This document shows positions 34,946 to 46,681 of a DNA stretch of 64,000 nt, piece by piece. The translations under genes and the position numbers were made by a program. The DNA comes from Trebouxia sp. TZW2008 (taxonomy: Eukaryota > Chlorophyta > Trebouxiophyceae > Trebouxiales > Trebouxiaceae). The stretch covers positions 90,650-154,649 of the forward strand of contig BDIU01000343.1 of NCBI GenBank assembly GCA_002118135.1, read 5' to 3'. Numbering within the stretch: position 1 is the first letter of the stretch; every line of letters begins with the position of its first letter. Under the pieces are notes generated by a model that saw nothing but the letters and a program-made list of their open reading frames with translations, did no database searches and was not told the origin of the DNA.

Positions 34946-37900
34946 CTACAGCCGCTGATCCATGATACCTGTTGCTTCTTCAGATGTCAGCTTGAAGACT
35001 CCATGCTGTTTCAACCTCTGCTTGCCTTCAGCCGCTGACATGCCATGCAAATCCGCTTTCAGTTGTTGCAATGCTTCAGGCGCCAAAGACAGCAGCTGTG
35101 ATGCGTCTCGCAGCTCCTTGAAATGCGCTGAAGCTTTGTATGTGTAGGGCTGAAACACTGAGAATAGAGTTCGAGCATCACAAGCCAGCTGCCTCCCTCC
35201 CTGCACCACGAGAAAGCGTCCAAACAGGTTTTCACACAGAAGTCAAGTCAGCAACGGTCAAGGCAGCTTAAGTCAGATAGCAAAACTGCAATGCCTCTGC
35301 CCTTCCTGGCTTACTGAACAAACCAATCACCTAGCATGCAATACAGCACAGCAACAGAGGCAGACAGTGCACTCACTCATGCTCTACTCAAGGCAGAACA
35401 TGTGATTCAGAGGCTGGGATTGGCCTGTGCAGAAGTCCACGCAGCTTCAAGATTTTACAATGCCATCACGTCAGCAGTAGTGCAACTGGATAATGCATTA
35501 GACAGTGCAATGCATGAGCCAGTTGTCACAGCATTTACATGTGACTCACCTGGTGTGAGAACCTAGTGTCAGAGACAACGCCATTGAACATACGCAGGTG
35601 TATGGCGAAGGCAACAGCTGTCCAGGTCTTGCGAAAGACCACTGCGTCCATGCTGTTAGCAAGCAGGCCAATGGTGTCGTCAAGGCCCACCAAAGCACGC
35701 TGCAGCTGAGGCGCCACTGTCTCCTCCCTGCCCATAGCCAACAGCAAATTAAATGCAGGGGCTTCCAGCTTGAAACCCGTTCAGAGCCAGTAAGCTCCAA
35801 TGCAGGCAATATTACACCAATGTAATGCAGTGACAAGTTTGCTTTTGAGTACAGCAACAAGATGCCGTCCAAATCAGACTAGACTGCAAGCTGGGCAGTA
35901 TGGTGAGGATTGTCACAGACATCATCATTTCCAGGCGAAAGTGCAGGCAGTGTTGGCAGACAAGCTAGCTTACCCTTCTTGTTGGCTATAAGACGTGTTG
36001 GAGAACTCAGCCAAGTGGCTTCTATATCTGTAGCTGCGGGTGTCCAGGTCAAACTGCTGCGCCACTGCCTTAGCCAGTTTCAGGGCCCACTTTTCCCAGA
36101 ACGACTCGAGAGCGACCGCTTCTGACTCGTAGGCGCCGAGCAGCCCAGTGGCGGACGGCTTCGTCGCTTCTGCCGTCAACAGGCTGTCAGCGGGGCTGGC
36201 ATATGCGTTGACGTCCGATGAGCCAGGAGTCAGAAGGCGATGGCTATTCGGCATCATGGCGGGAGTGGCGGGTCCAGAAGAAGGTGGGGCGGGAGTTGAC
36301 GCTCGTGTCGTTTGCGGGCTGGGCGCGGGAGTGGACGAGTCGTACAGCAGAAGGACAGCAAGATGCGACTGCCGCACATGATACGCAAGGTAGTGGCACG
36401 CATTGGCGTAGGTTGAGATCTTGGGTACCCAGTCTGGAGAGGCCAGGTTGTGTAGGTCTTCTGCTGTCTTGGCCAATCTGCCTAGCCTTGTCCTGAAGGC
36501 TCTGAGCATACTCTGCAGGCGACAAAAGCGTCATGCAGACAAACTTGACAGGACATTGACTGCACTGAAATGCTGGGTGGCGTCTCGCAACGCAAGCCAA
36601 TGGTGCTTGGTATCAATGCAAGCAGATGACATCAGGAACTGGTAATTACAAAGTCAATGCCTGCAAACATATGCCTGCGTCAATCACTGAACATGCAGGA
36701 CATGACGTTGCAATGACGCACGGCTTGCACCAATATGTCTGTGCTTCCAACTTCCTGCTGGCCCAAAGCCAGTAGCCCAAAAGACAATCATGACAGGCAC
36801 TACAATGTATGTCATCCAAGCGAGATACCCTTGAAATCCAGACATGCTGTGAGTGTACCTTTGGCACAGCCACAACATATGACTGCCGCAGCTCAGGGTC
36901 AGACAACCACAGCGCTCTTTTTGACAACGTCCATAGTAGGTTCAGAACATACTCTGCGGCTGTGGGCGGCCAGAACTCCTCTGTCCAGGCTGCTTTGCCT
37001 CTGCAGGACAGCCTCATGCTCAAGAACAGGTACACAGCATTCTTTGTGTCGATGGTGCTTTGCATGCTGTGTAAGGCAAGTAGCAGTCAATTGCTGATAA
37101 GACAATTTGCTGCTTCGCTTCTTGCAGCCATGTAACAAACGCTGTGCCACGATGTCAAGTTGCCAGGTGCAGATGTATGGAAAGTACAAAGCAGATGTAG
37201 CAGGTCAGTGCTGGCCCAATTCAAAGCCCGGCTTGTTGTGATCATGCCCTTGTTGGCTGCAATGCCATTGGGACAATCTCAGTCAATAAAGTCAGCTAGT
37301 TGTGACAGTATGCCTCTGTGCGCTTGCAACAATGGTCCTAACCAAGTCAAGTCGATGCCTTGTGAGACAATTGTGCAGGTGCAGACTAAGAGTGAACCTG
37401 CTTGGTACCATGTACGCTTGTGCAGGTACAGACCAAGGGTGAACCTGCTTGGTGCCATGTACACTTGTGGGCACAAGTCAGCATAAGCACAACATACTTA
37501 GTTGTGCCATTTTGGGGCAAGTGGCCAAAGGCAGCAGCATGTTGCACAGAGGGGGATGCATCCCAGGCGTTCAGCCGGTCCAAGATATCCTGCAGCTGCT
37601 CCTGAGCATCTTCTGACTCTGCCTTCAGCCAGGCGTCTCGCCAAGCATCTCTGGCAAAGATTAGCTCCAAACAACTGCCCCTGCCCCATGCAAATGGCCC
37701 TGTACAGAGAACAGTTCCAGTTAAGAGAGCTGTACCGAAGCTATGGCAAAGCTAAAGTAAGCAGCTGGCTTTCTTTTGGCAAGGCGTCCTGCCAAGCATC
37801 TCTGGCAGAGATTAGCTACAGGCAACTGCCCCTGCCCCATGTGAATAGACCCCTACAGATCAAGGACACAGAACACTGAAAGCTATAACAATGCTATGGA

Positions 37901-40900
37901 TAATGCTATAATAAACAGTTTATTGTGCTTTAGGCAGGCGTCTTGCCCAGCATCACTGTTTCAAAAAAGTCCTAGCTTCGGACAACTGCCCCTGCCTCAC
38001 AAAACTGGTCTTGCATAGAAGACAGTTACAGTGGACAGGAGAGCTGTACCAAAGCTATGATAAAGCTATAGTAAGCAGCTTGCTGTCCTTTGACAGGGTG
38101 TTGGAAGATGCAGCTCTGGTTCCAACTGCCTCTGCTCTGCGCATATTGCACTGCACAGAGTGTTATTACCGTAGGTTTCAAGGAATGCATCAAAGCAATT
38201 AGAAAGGGTATGTAGACAGCTTGCTGTCCTTCAGCCAGGCCACTTGCAGGTAGATGCCCCTGCCCAATGCAAGTCATGCATTCATGATGATGATGATTGA
38301 CTACAATGCCCAGCTTTGGCACATTCGAGCCACAGGTAGATACCCTTACCATCTGAAGCTCGTGCATCTGTAATGAGCACTGACTGCAATGATCAGCTTT
38401 GACACACACGAGCTGGTTATTGCAGGTAGATGCCAGTATTCATTGCAGGTCATGCATATGTGGCGATTGGCTGCAAAGACCATGTCTGACACACACAAGC
38501 TACAGATACAGCCTTTGCCCTCTGCAGGTTCTGAAGAGGGGAAGGGCAGTTACCTATAGCTTATCTGTATCTCTGCAAGACTCTGTTCTGTCAAGGGCAT
38601 GACACTGCATTGCTAACAGCGTTGATCATTGCTCAGGATGTGGCTAGTGATATTTTGAAGTGCAAGACTCAAGGCTGTGAGTGTCTTGGGGATGTCACAA
38701 CAATTCAACAAAGATGGGTATCAACCAGCTTCCCTTGCTTTGCATGTGATACTGAAAGTCTTCATCTTTGAAGGGAAAAATGTGTTGTTGGTATGCATAT
38801 GCGACTGTAAGCCACTATCTATGAAAGATCAAGTAACTTGGCAGGCTGGTTTTCTCTTCTGCTGCATGTCTCCACACGCTTGGACTACACACAAATGTTG
38901 CAATAGTAGCAACATCTATGCCATCAGCATCCAAGAGGCACCTTGCTCGGATAGGGTACAAACATTGATGCCATTGCTGTATCATAACTGTGTCAGGTAC
39001 AGCAGACATCTCTATAAACTAACATGCAAGATTGGTTACAAGCAAGACTTACCGTCGTTGTCCATCTGAGTGTCATCTATGTAGATCCCTTGCAGGATGG
39101 ACATCTTCTGCTCAAAGTGCACAACTGAGTCCGCATAGAAGGTCCACAAGTCTTGTGTGCCCTGCGTACAAATATCAGCAGCATAAGAAGCAGGATCATT
39201 CTCTGCAATCATGTATGATTTTCTCAACAGCATGGCGATGAGCTGTGCTGGCAGATAGGGCAGCAGCACGTACTGCAACCTTGCCTGCCTCCACAAAAGC
39301 AGGGCAGCGAGCTGTGTTAGCAGCAAACAAACAGCGTCACACATTGCAACGTTGCGTGCTCTCACTAAAGCAGAGCACTGTGCTGCGGTAGCAGCAGAAG
39401 CAGCATCAAGCATCGCAATCATGTCTGTTGTCTCATGAGCAGAACAGTGTTCTGCATCAGCAGCAAAGGAAGCAGCATAGTGCAATGCAATCATGTCTTA
39501 TCTCTACAAAGCACCGCAGTGTGCTGCATTAGCAGCAGAAGCAGCATCATGCACTGCAATCGTGTGTGAATTCACAAAAGCCTGGCAGTGTACTGTATCA
39601 GCAGCAGAAGGAACGGCAGGATGCAATACAACCATGCCTGTTGCCTCAACAGCAGGGCACTGTGCTGCATCAGTAGCAAACAAAGCAGCATCATGCACTG
39701 CGATCATATGTGATTACTGGCAAGCAGGACAGTGAGCTGCATTAGCAGCAAACAAAGCAGCAACACGCATTGCAAGCATGCGTGATTTCTCATAAGCAGG
39801 GCGTTGCGCTGCATCAGAAGCAGACCAAGCAGCAGCATTAATGGCAATCAAAACCTGCTTCCGCAAAAGCAGGACAGTTTACTGTATCAGCAGCAAAAGC
39901 AACAGCATCATTCACACTAACCATGCCTGCTCTGCACATGAGGAAGCATGAACGCAGCAAATGTTTCCTCCGCTGCAGATACAACAAATACCCCCGATCA
40001 AATGCTCAGCCTGAATGTGATCAAGGAGCCTTGATGTGCCACTCTCTATCTCAAGACAGAAAGCTGGAGGCCACTGGCAATAACCTGAAACCAGAGTTGG
40101 CAGTTTCAGCAAGTATGCATGACGCATCATTTGTCTGCTCTGATCGTGAGTCAGATGCATGAAAGACTATGTGTCTGCTCTGTGTCTCATAGACGCATAC
40201 AGATCGCATATCTGCTCTGTATGTCTCGCAACGGGCACACACATGACTGGCACAGCTGACACAGCTCACTGGCCTTTTGAGGCTGCTTGCATTACCTGCT
40301 GAGTCAGTCTCGGCAATACATGCTCCCGCAGCACGGTTTGAACTGCAGCATGCATAGCACGCGCAAATTCAAACGGCATGTAGAAGACACTCTCAAGTGA
40401 GTGTCGCTGTATTGCTGGCTGGAGGGCTTTGAAGCTCTCCAGAAGCTGCTGTGTTGCCTCAACAGCTGTCTTGAACAGCCAATCTGGTTGATCAATTCTG
40501 TCTGTGGGACGCCCAGAGGCAAAATGGAACCGCAGCTTTGTCAAAATTGGCTCTACAATGGTTTGGACCACTTCAAGCATTGGCAGCATGTCTAAGGGGA
40601 AGCTTGCTGCTGAAGACACACCCTGCATTCAGTGCACAGACATCAATTCTACATGCTGCAGCGCTCTATGTGAAGACTCAGGACCCTTGACAGTCAAATA
40701 TCACAAGCAAGTCTCGCAATTCAGCTGATGCAAGTGAACTGTCGTTGCCAGGCGTTAGCATCGTATGCGCATACTTCAGCGCATATCTCACGATGCTGTG
40801 AGATCTGAGATAGGCGTATGCAGAGCCCACACTCATCTTTCAAGGCGTCCATGCAGCTTTGAGCGTGACCAAGGTGTTAGCAAGCTGTTGAGCCGCAATA

Positions 40901-42914
40901 TATGGTCAATGCAAGGGTGCTGACTCTGAAGCATATGATGAATATATTGAAGGAGGTGTGAATTACCTGTTGACACGCCAGGAGGGCATAAACAGTGTCT
41001 TGTAGCTGCTGCAGCACCTGCACAGCAGCAAATCAGTCTGTTGCAGCATACAACATGTAATGCACACAAGTGTGACATGCAACAACAAGCGTGACAACAT
41101 GCAAAGTGCACTTACAACACATACAAGACCTGCACAGAATAGGCAAGCACCCACAAGCAAGGTTAAACGTTGTTTGTTGGATGTCACGCCATGAGGTATT
41201 GCTAAGTGACGTTGACAGGTGCAACCATAAGTGGCATCAGCAAGAGTACAAGGCTGGATGCAGGTACCATATGCTGCGCAATCAAAGGCGCTGATGAAGG
41301 GCATGCAGAAGGGATTGTCACAGTGTCTCACAAAGACTCTTTGGGCGAAGCATGACGTGTGAGCTGATGCCAGGCTGGAACTCAGGCAACGTCCAACATG
41401 GCAAGCCTGACTTGAAGGTGTGACACGAAACCAAATGTATCCACATTCTTTATAGGACTTGTCAGACTTGCAGGGTATGCTTTTCACAAGAGGCAGACAT
41501 TTGTGACGTTACGCATTTTGGTAACTTCTTTGAATAGTGCTTGTGGTGTCTGGTTTTCACTGTCAATGCACACCTCACCACTGGACCTGCACCATCAAAT
41601 CCTGCCCAGCTGCTGTGTCCACTATTTTGGTGGTCATTCTGGCTACTCTCCAAGGGCTCTTGCAAAGGCCCTTGTGGGTGTACTAATCCTTCCTGGGGCT
41701 CTTCTAACTGTCCCTCGGGGCCCTCTGAGCCTGAGCGGAGTCTCTTGTGGGGGTTGGGAGAAGCCTGGGGGTCTGATGCCAAAGGAGGCGGCCAGGCACA
41801 CTTCTTCAGCAAGGCTTGAAGGCAGCTATTCAAGCCATGAAGCAGCTGATCCTGCATTGAGTCTTAACAGATTCTGACATTACCTTAATTGCTGTATGCC
41901 GCTGAGGATGCAACATTTGCTGAAGACTAGAATCATAAAGAAAATGCCGTTAGACATGTTTCAGAAATTACGTACAGAATGCAGGATGCCTCTGCTTTCC
42001 AGGCAAGAGCAGTCCAGAGTGAACAATGTTCCCAACAGTTGACAACTGACAGCATGGCTCTTTGCATGTGAGTGGACAGAGCTTCTCACGCAAGACAGGA
42101 ACTGACATCACTAATGCCAGCTGAACTTTGGAGGATATTTTGGTTCCACTCTCATCCCCACTCTCATTCTTCATTGCAGGTACGTTTCCATTTGCGCTCA
42201 TATGCAACTGCAGTCCACCAACCTGTGCTTGTCTGCCCCTAGATAGTGACTTCCCTCCCTCCCGCACAAGTCTGTCTGGCAGTCCTGTCATTGGTACTTC
42301 AGCAAAGGCGTCTGAGGCCGCCTGAACCTGACCATACTTCTTCAGGGGGCCTTGCAGAACAGCGCTGATGTACTCATGCCAGTCGTCCTTGTCAAGCGCC
42401 CCTTGAACCTGGGCTAAGCCCTGTCTAAGATCAGCCACTGACTGCTGTAACTCCTGCAAAAGTCAATAACAATTGCGAAACACGCAGTGTACTCAGTTGC
42501 ATGACTACTTTGTCCAGCTCATACTGTTGAAGCTGCATTGCAAGCATAGAATCAACCCTGGACAACAAATCTTTACAGGATTCAAACACACCAGGCAGTG
42601 CTGCACAGGAGAAGCAAACTTGCGAGGAGATGGAAGATACACTTGGAACTTGCCTGGAGCCTTCCGACGTACTGCGAGCCAGATTCAAGCACCAAAGCCT
42701 CTCTAGTCAAGATATGAAGGGGTTGGCGTGCGCTGCTTTGCTGTAATTGTGCACCATCAGACGGGTTGATCTCGACCGCTGCGCGTGAAGTGGCGCTGCT
42801 GAGCTGGCTTCTGATTGCTTGTTCCTTCTTTTGCAGTTCTGTGAGTTGCAACTGAACCCGACGAAGCTGGTCTGCGGCGTGTGTGTTCGTTGTGTGATGC
42901 ATGCTTTCGGGCAT
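34946..42914 (-). CDS. MAG2/RINT1/TIP20 family ER-Golgi tethering subunit
   Basis: Minus-strand exons, in order: 42914-about 42673, 42600-42509, 42453-about 42298, 41851-41579, 41017-40967, 40622-40296, 39161-39053, an unresolved small exon, 37674-37498, 37000-36859, 36512-35974, 35727-35550 and 35200-34946. Most junctions are phase-consistent; the join of exon 1 to 2 and the piece between 39053 and 37674 are not settled. The order of motifs follows plant MAG2 and animal RINT1: N-terminal coiled coil (LRRVQLQLTELQKKEQAIRS), KKCAWPPPL (the 'LRWPP' motif), LTKLRFHFASGR with DRIDQPDWLF, FARDAWRDAWLKA, AAEYVLNLLWTLSKRA, FWEKWALKLAKAVAQQF, TWTAVAFAIHLRMF and a C-terminal KQHGVFKLTSEEA. The protein is a subunit of the Dsl1/NRZ complex that tethers Golgi-derived vesicles to the ER. 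Confidence 0.82.
37375..37495. repeat. Short tandem repeat, about 54 bp, in MAG2 intron
   Basis: Two to three units share 'gtgaacctgcttggtaccat' with 'gtacgcttgtgcagg'. On the minus strand this lies just 3' of exon 37674-37498, starting close to the donor, so it expands the intron's 5' end. Confidence 0.75.
37740..38260 (-). repeat. Upstream echoes of MAG2 exon 37674-37498
   Basis: Read on the minus strand, four copies near 38250-38215, 38130-38080, 37995-37930 and 37845-37755 repeat 'ggggcaggggcag' (the acceptor), a variant of 'gctaatctctgccagagatg' and 'gcaagacgcc', at a period of about 115-120 bases. The real exon, encoding LIFARDAWRDAWLKA, is the last in transcription order. The most distant copies keep mainly the acceptor. 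Confidence 0.82.
39240..39935. repeat. Minisatellite in MAG2 intron, about 68-70 bp unit, about ten copies
   Basis: Units such as 'gcagtgtgctgcattagcag', 'cagaagcagcatcatgcact' and 'gcaatc' repeat from about 39290 to 39930. Ala-rich open frames on both strands come from the unit length and composition. It is inside the intron between exons 40622-40296 and 39161-39053. Confidence 0.9.
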
Positions 42915-43492
42915 GCGCTTCAAAATAGCTTCACCTCATGAAGAGAACAGGGAAGTCCTTGCCGACAGGTGAAAGTCACACGAACGCCACAATGGCTTTA
43001 CAACGTCATAGCAAGCTGCTTATGCGCAAAAACTCCGCAGGACACCCGTTTGCACATCAAGACAGACAGACATGTCTTAGTCTGTAACAAAATGCGCTTG
43101 ATGGTCATCTGGGCATCAGAGCACCTGCGACAAAGCATAAGTGAGAGAATTTACTTGCAACATGCATGCAAACGTTGCGGCGCTAGTAATGCATGAGTCA
43201 ATGTCTTGCAAGTTTCCATTGCAAACACACATTCTTGTCAACAATAAGTCTAACGGTAACAACATTAGCGAAATGGCAGGTAACTCCTTGGGTAGTCAAA
43301 ACATACTATGCTTTGCAGTCACCAGACCCTGTCACGCTAGCAACACAAGTCAACGGTGCAAATGCAACGAAGCTGCCTGTAACAGGGCACACCTATCAAC
43401 AACACAAAACTTTTGTTTTTGTACAAAGGTCATCTCAACTTTAATAGAACTATGATACTGGTATATGATACAGATTACTGCATTCATTGGGG
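42915..43492. other. Intergenic stretch with a possible short plus-strand exon
   Basis: About 580 bases between the start of the MAG2-like gene and the end of the BTB-like gene, both on the minus strand. A plus-strand frame preceded by CTTTGCAG (43311-43318) and ending at 43444 reads SPDPVTLATQVNGANATKLP, which has protein-like composition, but no partner exon or family was found, so no gene is called. Confidence 0.35.
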
Positions 43493-45639
43493 CTAAAACT
43501 TGGGGCTAATCCATTTGACACCCAAAGTATAGGGCCCTTGATGCCACTCATTCTTACTTCCCTTGATTGACTGCGAAAGCTGATTCAAGAAAGTCATCGA
43601 ACCAATGATTCCTCGACAAAGCTGCGCATCAAATCGTCTGTATCTAATTCGAACATAAGGCCTCCTGCTGTGCAATGCAAACATTTCAACTTCATTTGCA
43701 ATAATGCTCAGAGTGGGCTGATCAGAGCTCAGACTTAGGCTGAAAAGTTCATCATCTGCAAAATCCACACAGAACACTCAGCAACAGCATGCGTTAGATC
43801 ATTTACAGTAACTTCCCTTTGTGAGGACACTCATTGTAGTCACGTTTTTGATGTAAGGACAATGCAATCAGCAATCAATCGCTGCATTCTGGCTGTAGTG
43901 GCACCTCAGATCTGAGTAAACACCATTTCATATAAGGACAATTTTCTCACCAAAGCAGTTGTTGTAGAGACAAGACTCTGTAGCACTGACACATGCACGC
44001 TGCAAATCATGGATGTTTGATCAGTCATCTCAAATTGATACAATGCATTGAGGAGGACAAGGCATTGCACAACGCAGCAAAAAAGTTATAAAAGGCAACA
44101 TGTGACTCTGATCGCATACCTGCTTGCATGAGGACCTGTACACAGAACTGCAGCTGGCATTTGGGCAGGTCAATAACTGAGAAATGGGGTTCAAGATCCG
44201 GATCTGGAACCATGACATTGCTCACAAAGCGCCTATTGTCTGTGAACACCTCTTCGTGCTGGGTCTGTCGGCATTTCACTTGCCGCTGCACCGCTCTACG
44301 CAACAGGTCATGATGACCCATGTGACTGCTGTTCACAAGTATGGCAAGCAGAACGTCGACCTCTACAGCTTGCATGACCTCCAAATCTATCAGTGCTGCA
44401 ATGGCGTCCTCTGAAAGCTTTGCATGCTCTGCTAACCCAAGCACTTCAAGTTCAGACACAGCGCCCCTGTCAGAATGGTGCAACAACTTTTTGAGCTGAG
44501 GCAAATCTGTACAATGTAAGTCTTTGATCAAGGCAATCAGTGCTTTGTGGTTGTCATGCCAACGTCTCTTGATCAGTGTCTCAGCAGCATGCTCCACAAG
44601 TTTTGGGTTGCCGATATGATCACCGAGCTTCATGAGTTTAGCATGCTTAGCTTTGCATGCAGATATGCCAGACACGTTTCTTCCAAGGCCTCAAACTGCA
44701 GCAAAGCACAAAGCAGGACATTGTTGTCATCATCACTGACATGCAGTGTAACACCAAGCATGATTGACAACACGCTATATGTCATACAAAATACTTGGTA
44801 CAGCATAAGTCACTAGCAGTTTACGCCACAGGACACAAACAAGCAGCAGAGCAACAACTTACCCCAACAGCATTTGCAAGGACCAGCACTTGCTCAAAAT
44901 TTGTCTCTGATAGCTTGATCTGACCCGCAAGCATGCCAGCTATAGACTCTTGCACAATGTTGGGGGTTGTAAGAACTGGCAAAACTGCTGGCAGCGCCTG
45001 GTTTTTATCGCTGTGATCCTCTACTAATTTCCGCCCCCAATTGCTGCAGCATCGATTACAAATATGTTGTGATGTTGACCCTAAAGTGCCAAGTATAACC
45101 AATGATTAAGCTGCACAAAAATAGGGACAGCTGTCCTAAAATGCACAGCTTTGTCAAGCAACATACCTGCAAAACGCAAGGTCCCCAAGGGACATGGGAG
45201 TGTATAGGTGTGGTGTACTTGCATCTCCAATGAGCTGAGCAGGAAACAAGGTGTGCTTGCTGTTTTGAGGGGCTTGCTTGTGCCACCAGCTGCAGTAATG
45301 TGTTGTCCAGCCACTGGCCACAGAGCACATTTCCTCTGGCAAAGCTGACACTACTTCAGGCTGAACAAGCTCGTGGTAATTGTAATAGTCCTCCTCGTCA
45401 GACGTTGAGGCAGATATGACTACCTCCTCGTCAGACGTTTCGGCAGGTATGACTATCGGGAACGCACTGCAGTCTGTCAAGAGTGGCGTATGTATGATCT
45501 GCCATACAACGTCGGCAGCCGCTTCTGGAGACAAGGAAGAAAGGCTTTCGGACTCGGCGGGTACGATTTGCATTGCATCAGCAGACGCTGCGCGTCCTGC
45601 TGCAACTTCGTCGTCGGACAGCTTTTGACGCTTCGACAT
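43493..45639 (-). CDS. BTB/BACK-like protein, apparent frameshift in exon 3
   Basis: Minus-strand exons 45639-45167, 45043-44863, 44695-44120 and 43755-43493. Phases match between exons 1-2 (2), 2-3 (0) and 3-4 (1). Exon 1 starts MSKRQKLSDDEVAAGRAAS and is Glu/Ser/Asp-rich. Exon 2 (ESIAGMLAGQIKLSE, FEQVLVLANAVG) looks like the end of a BTB domain; exon 3 (FEALEETCLAYLHAKL ... LGDHIGNPKLVEHAAETLIK, DLPQLKKLLHHSD) looks like a BACK domain; exon 4 ends VKWISPKF. BTB-BACK proteins are usually Cullin-3 substrate adaptors. Within exon 3 the reading frame changes between CLAYLHAKL and LMKLGDHIG (around 44,640-44,660): a one-base loss, a sequencing error or a decaying gene. The core of the BTB fold is not well represented. 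No exon echoes are seen. Confidence 0.6.
43804..43984. mobile_element. Pogo/Tc1-like MITE, about 180 bp, in BTB intron
   Basis: Starts TACAGTAACTTCCC, contains 'gatgtaaggacaatgcaatc' and 'tataaggacaa', and ends ...GACTCTGTAGC, giving short imperfect terminal inverted repeats beginning TACAG. The internal 'gtaaggacaa' pattern matches the larger element at 49866-50497. It lacks coding capacity. Confidence 0.6.
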
Positions 45640-46681
45640 AGACGGACTGCTTCGTGATACGCAACTAGAGTTCGTGTCACTATCTGCGCCAAGGAATGGC
45701 CGTCACGAACAGTGCAGTAGTGTTTGGTGCCAGTCTCACTGCAGCCGCGACACCAAAGTCTAGCGGAATCGGTCCAGAAAGGGATTCTACAGCCCTGATA
45801 GTAACATCTGCTTGCGGAAGAAGCATTCGATGTTGCACACAATGTAGTTGTTGTTTTATCGCAGATGTGCAGTGCACCTTCAACACAAATGTGTTTAGAG
45901 CTGAAGCTGACGGTCCAGCTAACTGCTTTCGCTCAAGCTACAGACCAGACTCGAAGTGCGAGACATGACTCATTTTAGATAATGTGACATGCTTTTGCCC
46001 CTTTCCTGACTCTGATCATCTTCTTCTTGTTATATCCCCAGTGGAAATACCCAGAGTCAGTTCAGCACATCAAGATTTGTTCACAAGCACAAAACGTGCT
46101 GTTGAGCAAGCGGTGGTTTAAATCAATGTTGGAGTGTTCTGGTTCATGCTGACGACAGTGTGCATGTTCCTGTTGAATGTCCGGTAATGAACGTTGCAAG
46201 CTTGCGCTCATCTTGTTCGCCATTCTGTGTCCAGAGTTTCTGCAGACCTCTTCAGTAACTTTCAGATGCCTCTCCTGTGAGCCGAGGTGTCTTCCTCAGC
46301 AAACAGCTGAGTCCAGCTACTGATTTTTGCAGTCGACTTAACAGTGACGATCAGTATTAGCTGTAATCAATCAAACAATCATAATTGTTGCAGGATCATG
46401 TCATCGAGCTCATGTTTCAGCTGACAATACTGAATTATCAGACACGACAGGCAGGCAACACGGATTGTAAAGAGCATGGCGGCCATGAGTGACTTGCTGA
46501 AATAACAGGCGCAAAGCAAGCAGATGCGCTTTTGGGAAGAGCCTTTGGTGTTGAACTTTGTTGACAGAAACACAAAGCAAGCTGATGTTTGCTTCCCGTC
46601 GTGTTCATCTTGAAACTAGCTATTCTGAATAAGAGTGACAGAGCCTTTGGGCTTGCAAGCCTGTACAACGCGTCAATTGTG
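45640..46681. other. Intergenic stretch
   Basis: About 1.0 kb upstream of the BTB-like gene and downstream of the dehydrogenase gene. A plus-strand frame, 45696-45968 (90 codons, starts MAVTNSAVVFGASLTA), is the longest candidate. It lies just upstream of the BTB start codon on the other strand, has no known motif, and is not called as a gene. Confidence 0.4.

Noticed and set aside
39036..39930. Ala-rich open frames on both strands
   Set aside because: They follow from the 68-70 base minisatellite in a MAG2 intron; only 39053-39161 on the minus strand is an exon.
43193..43444. Short plus-strand exon (SPDPVTLATQVNGANATKLP)
   Set aside because: It has a decent acceptor but no partner exon or family; kept only as a note in the intergenic entry.
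45696..45968. Plus-strand 90-codon frame upstream of the BTB-like gene
   Set aside because: It starts with ATG and is Cys-rich, but lies in the probable promoter of the minus-strand gene and has no similarity.
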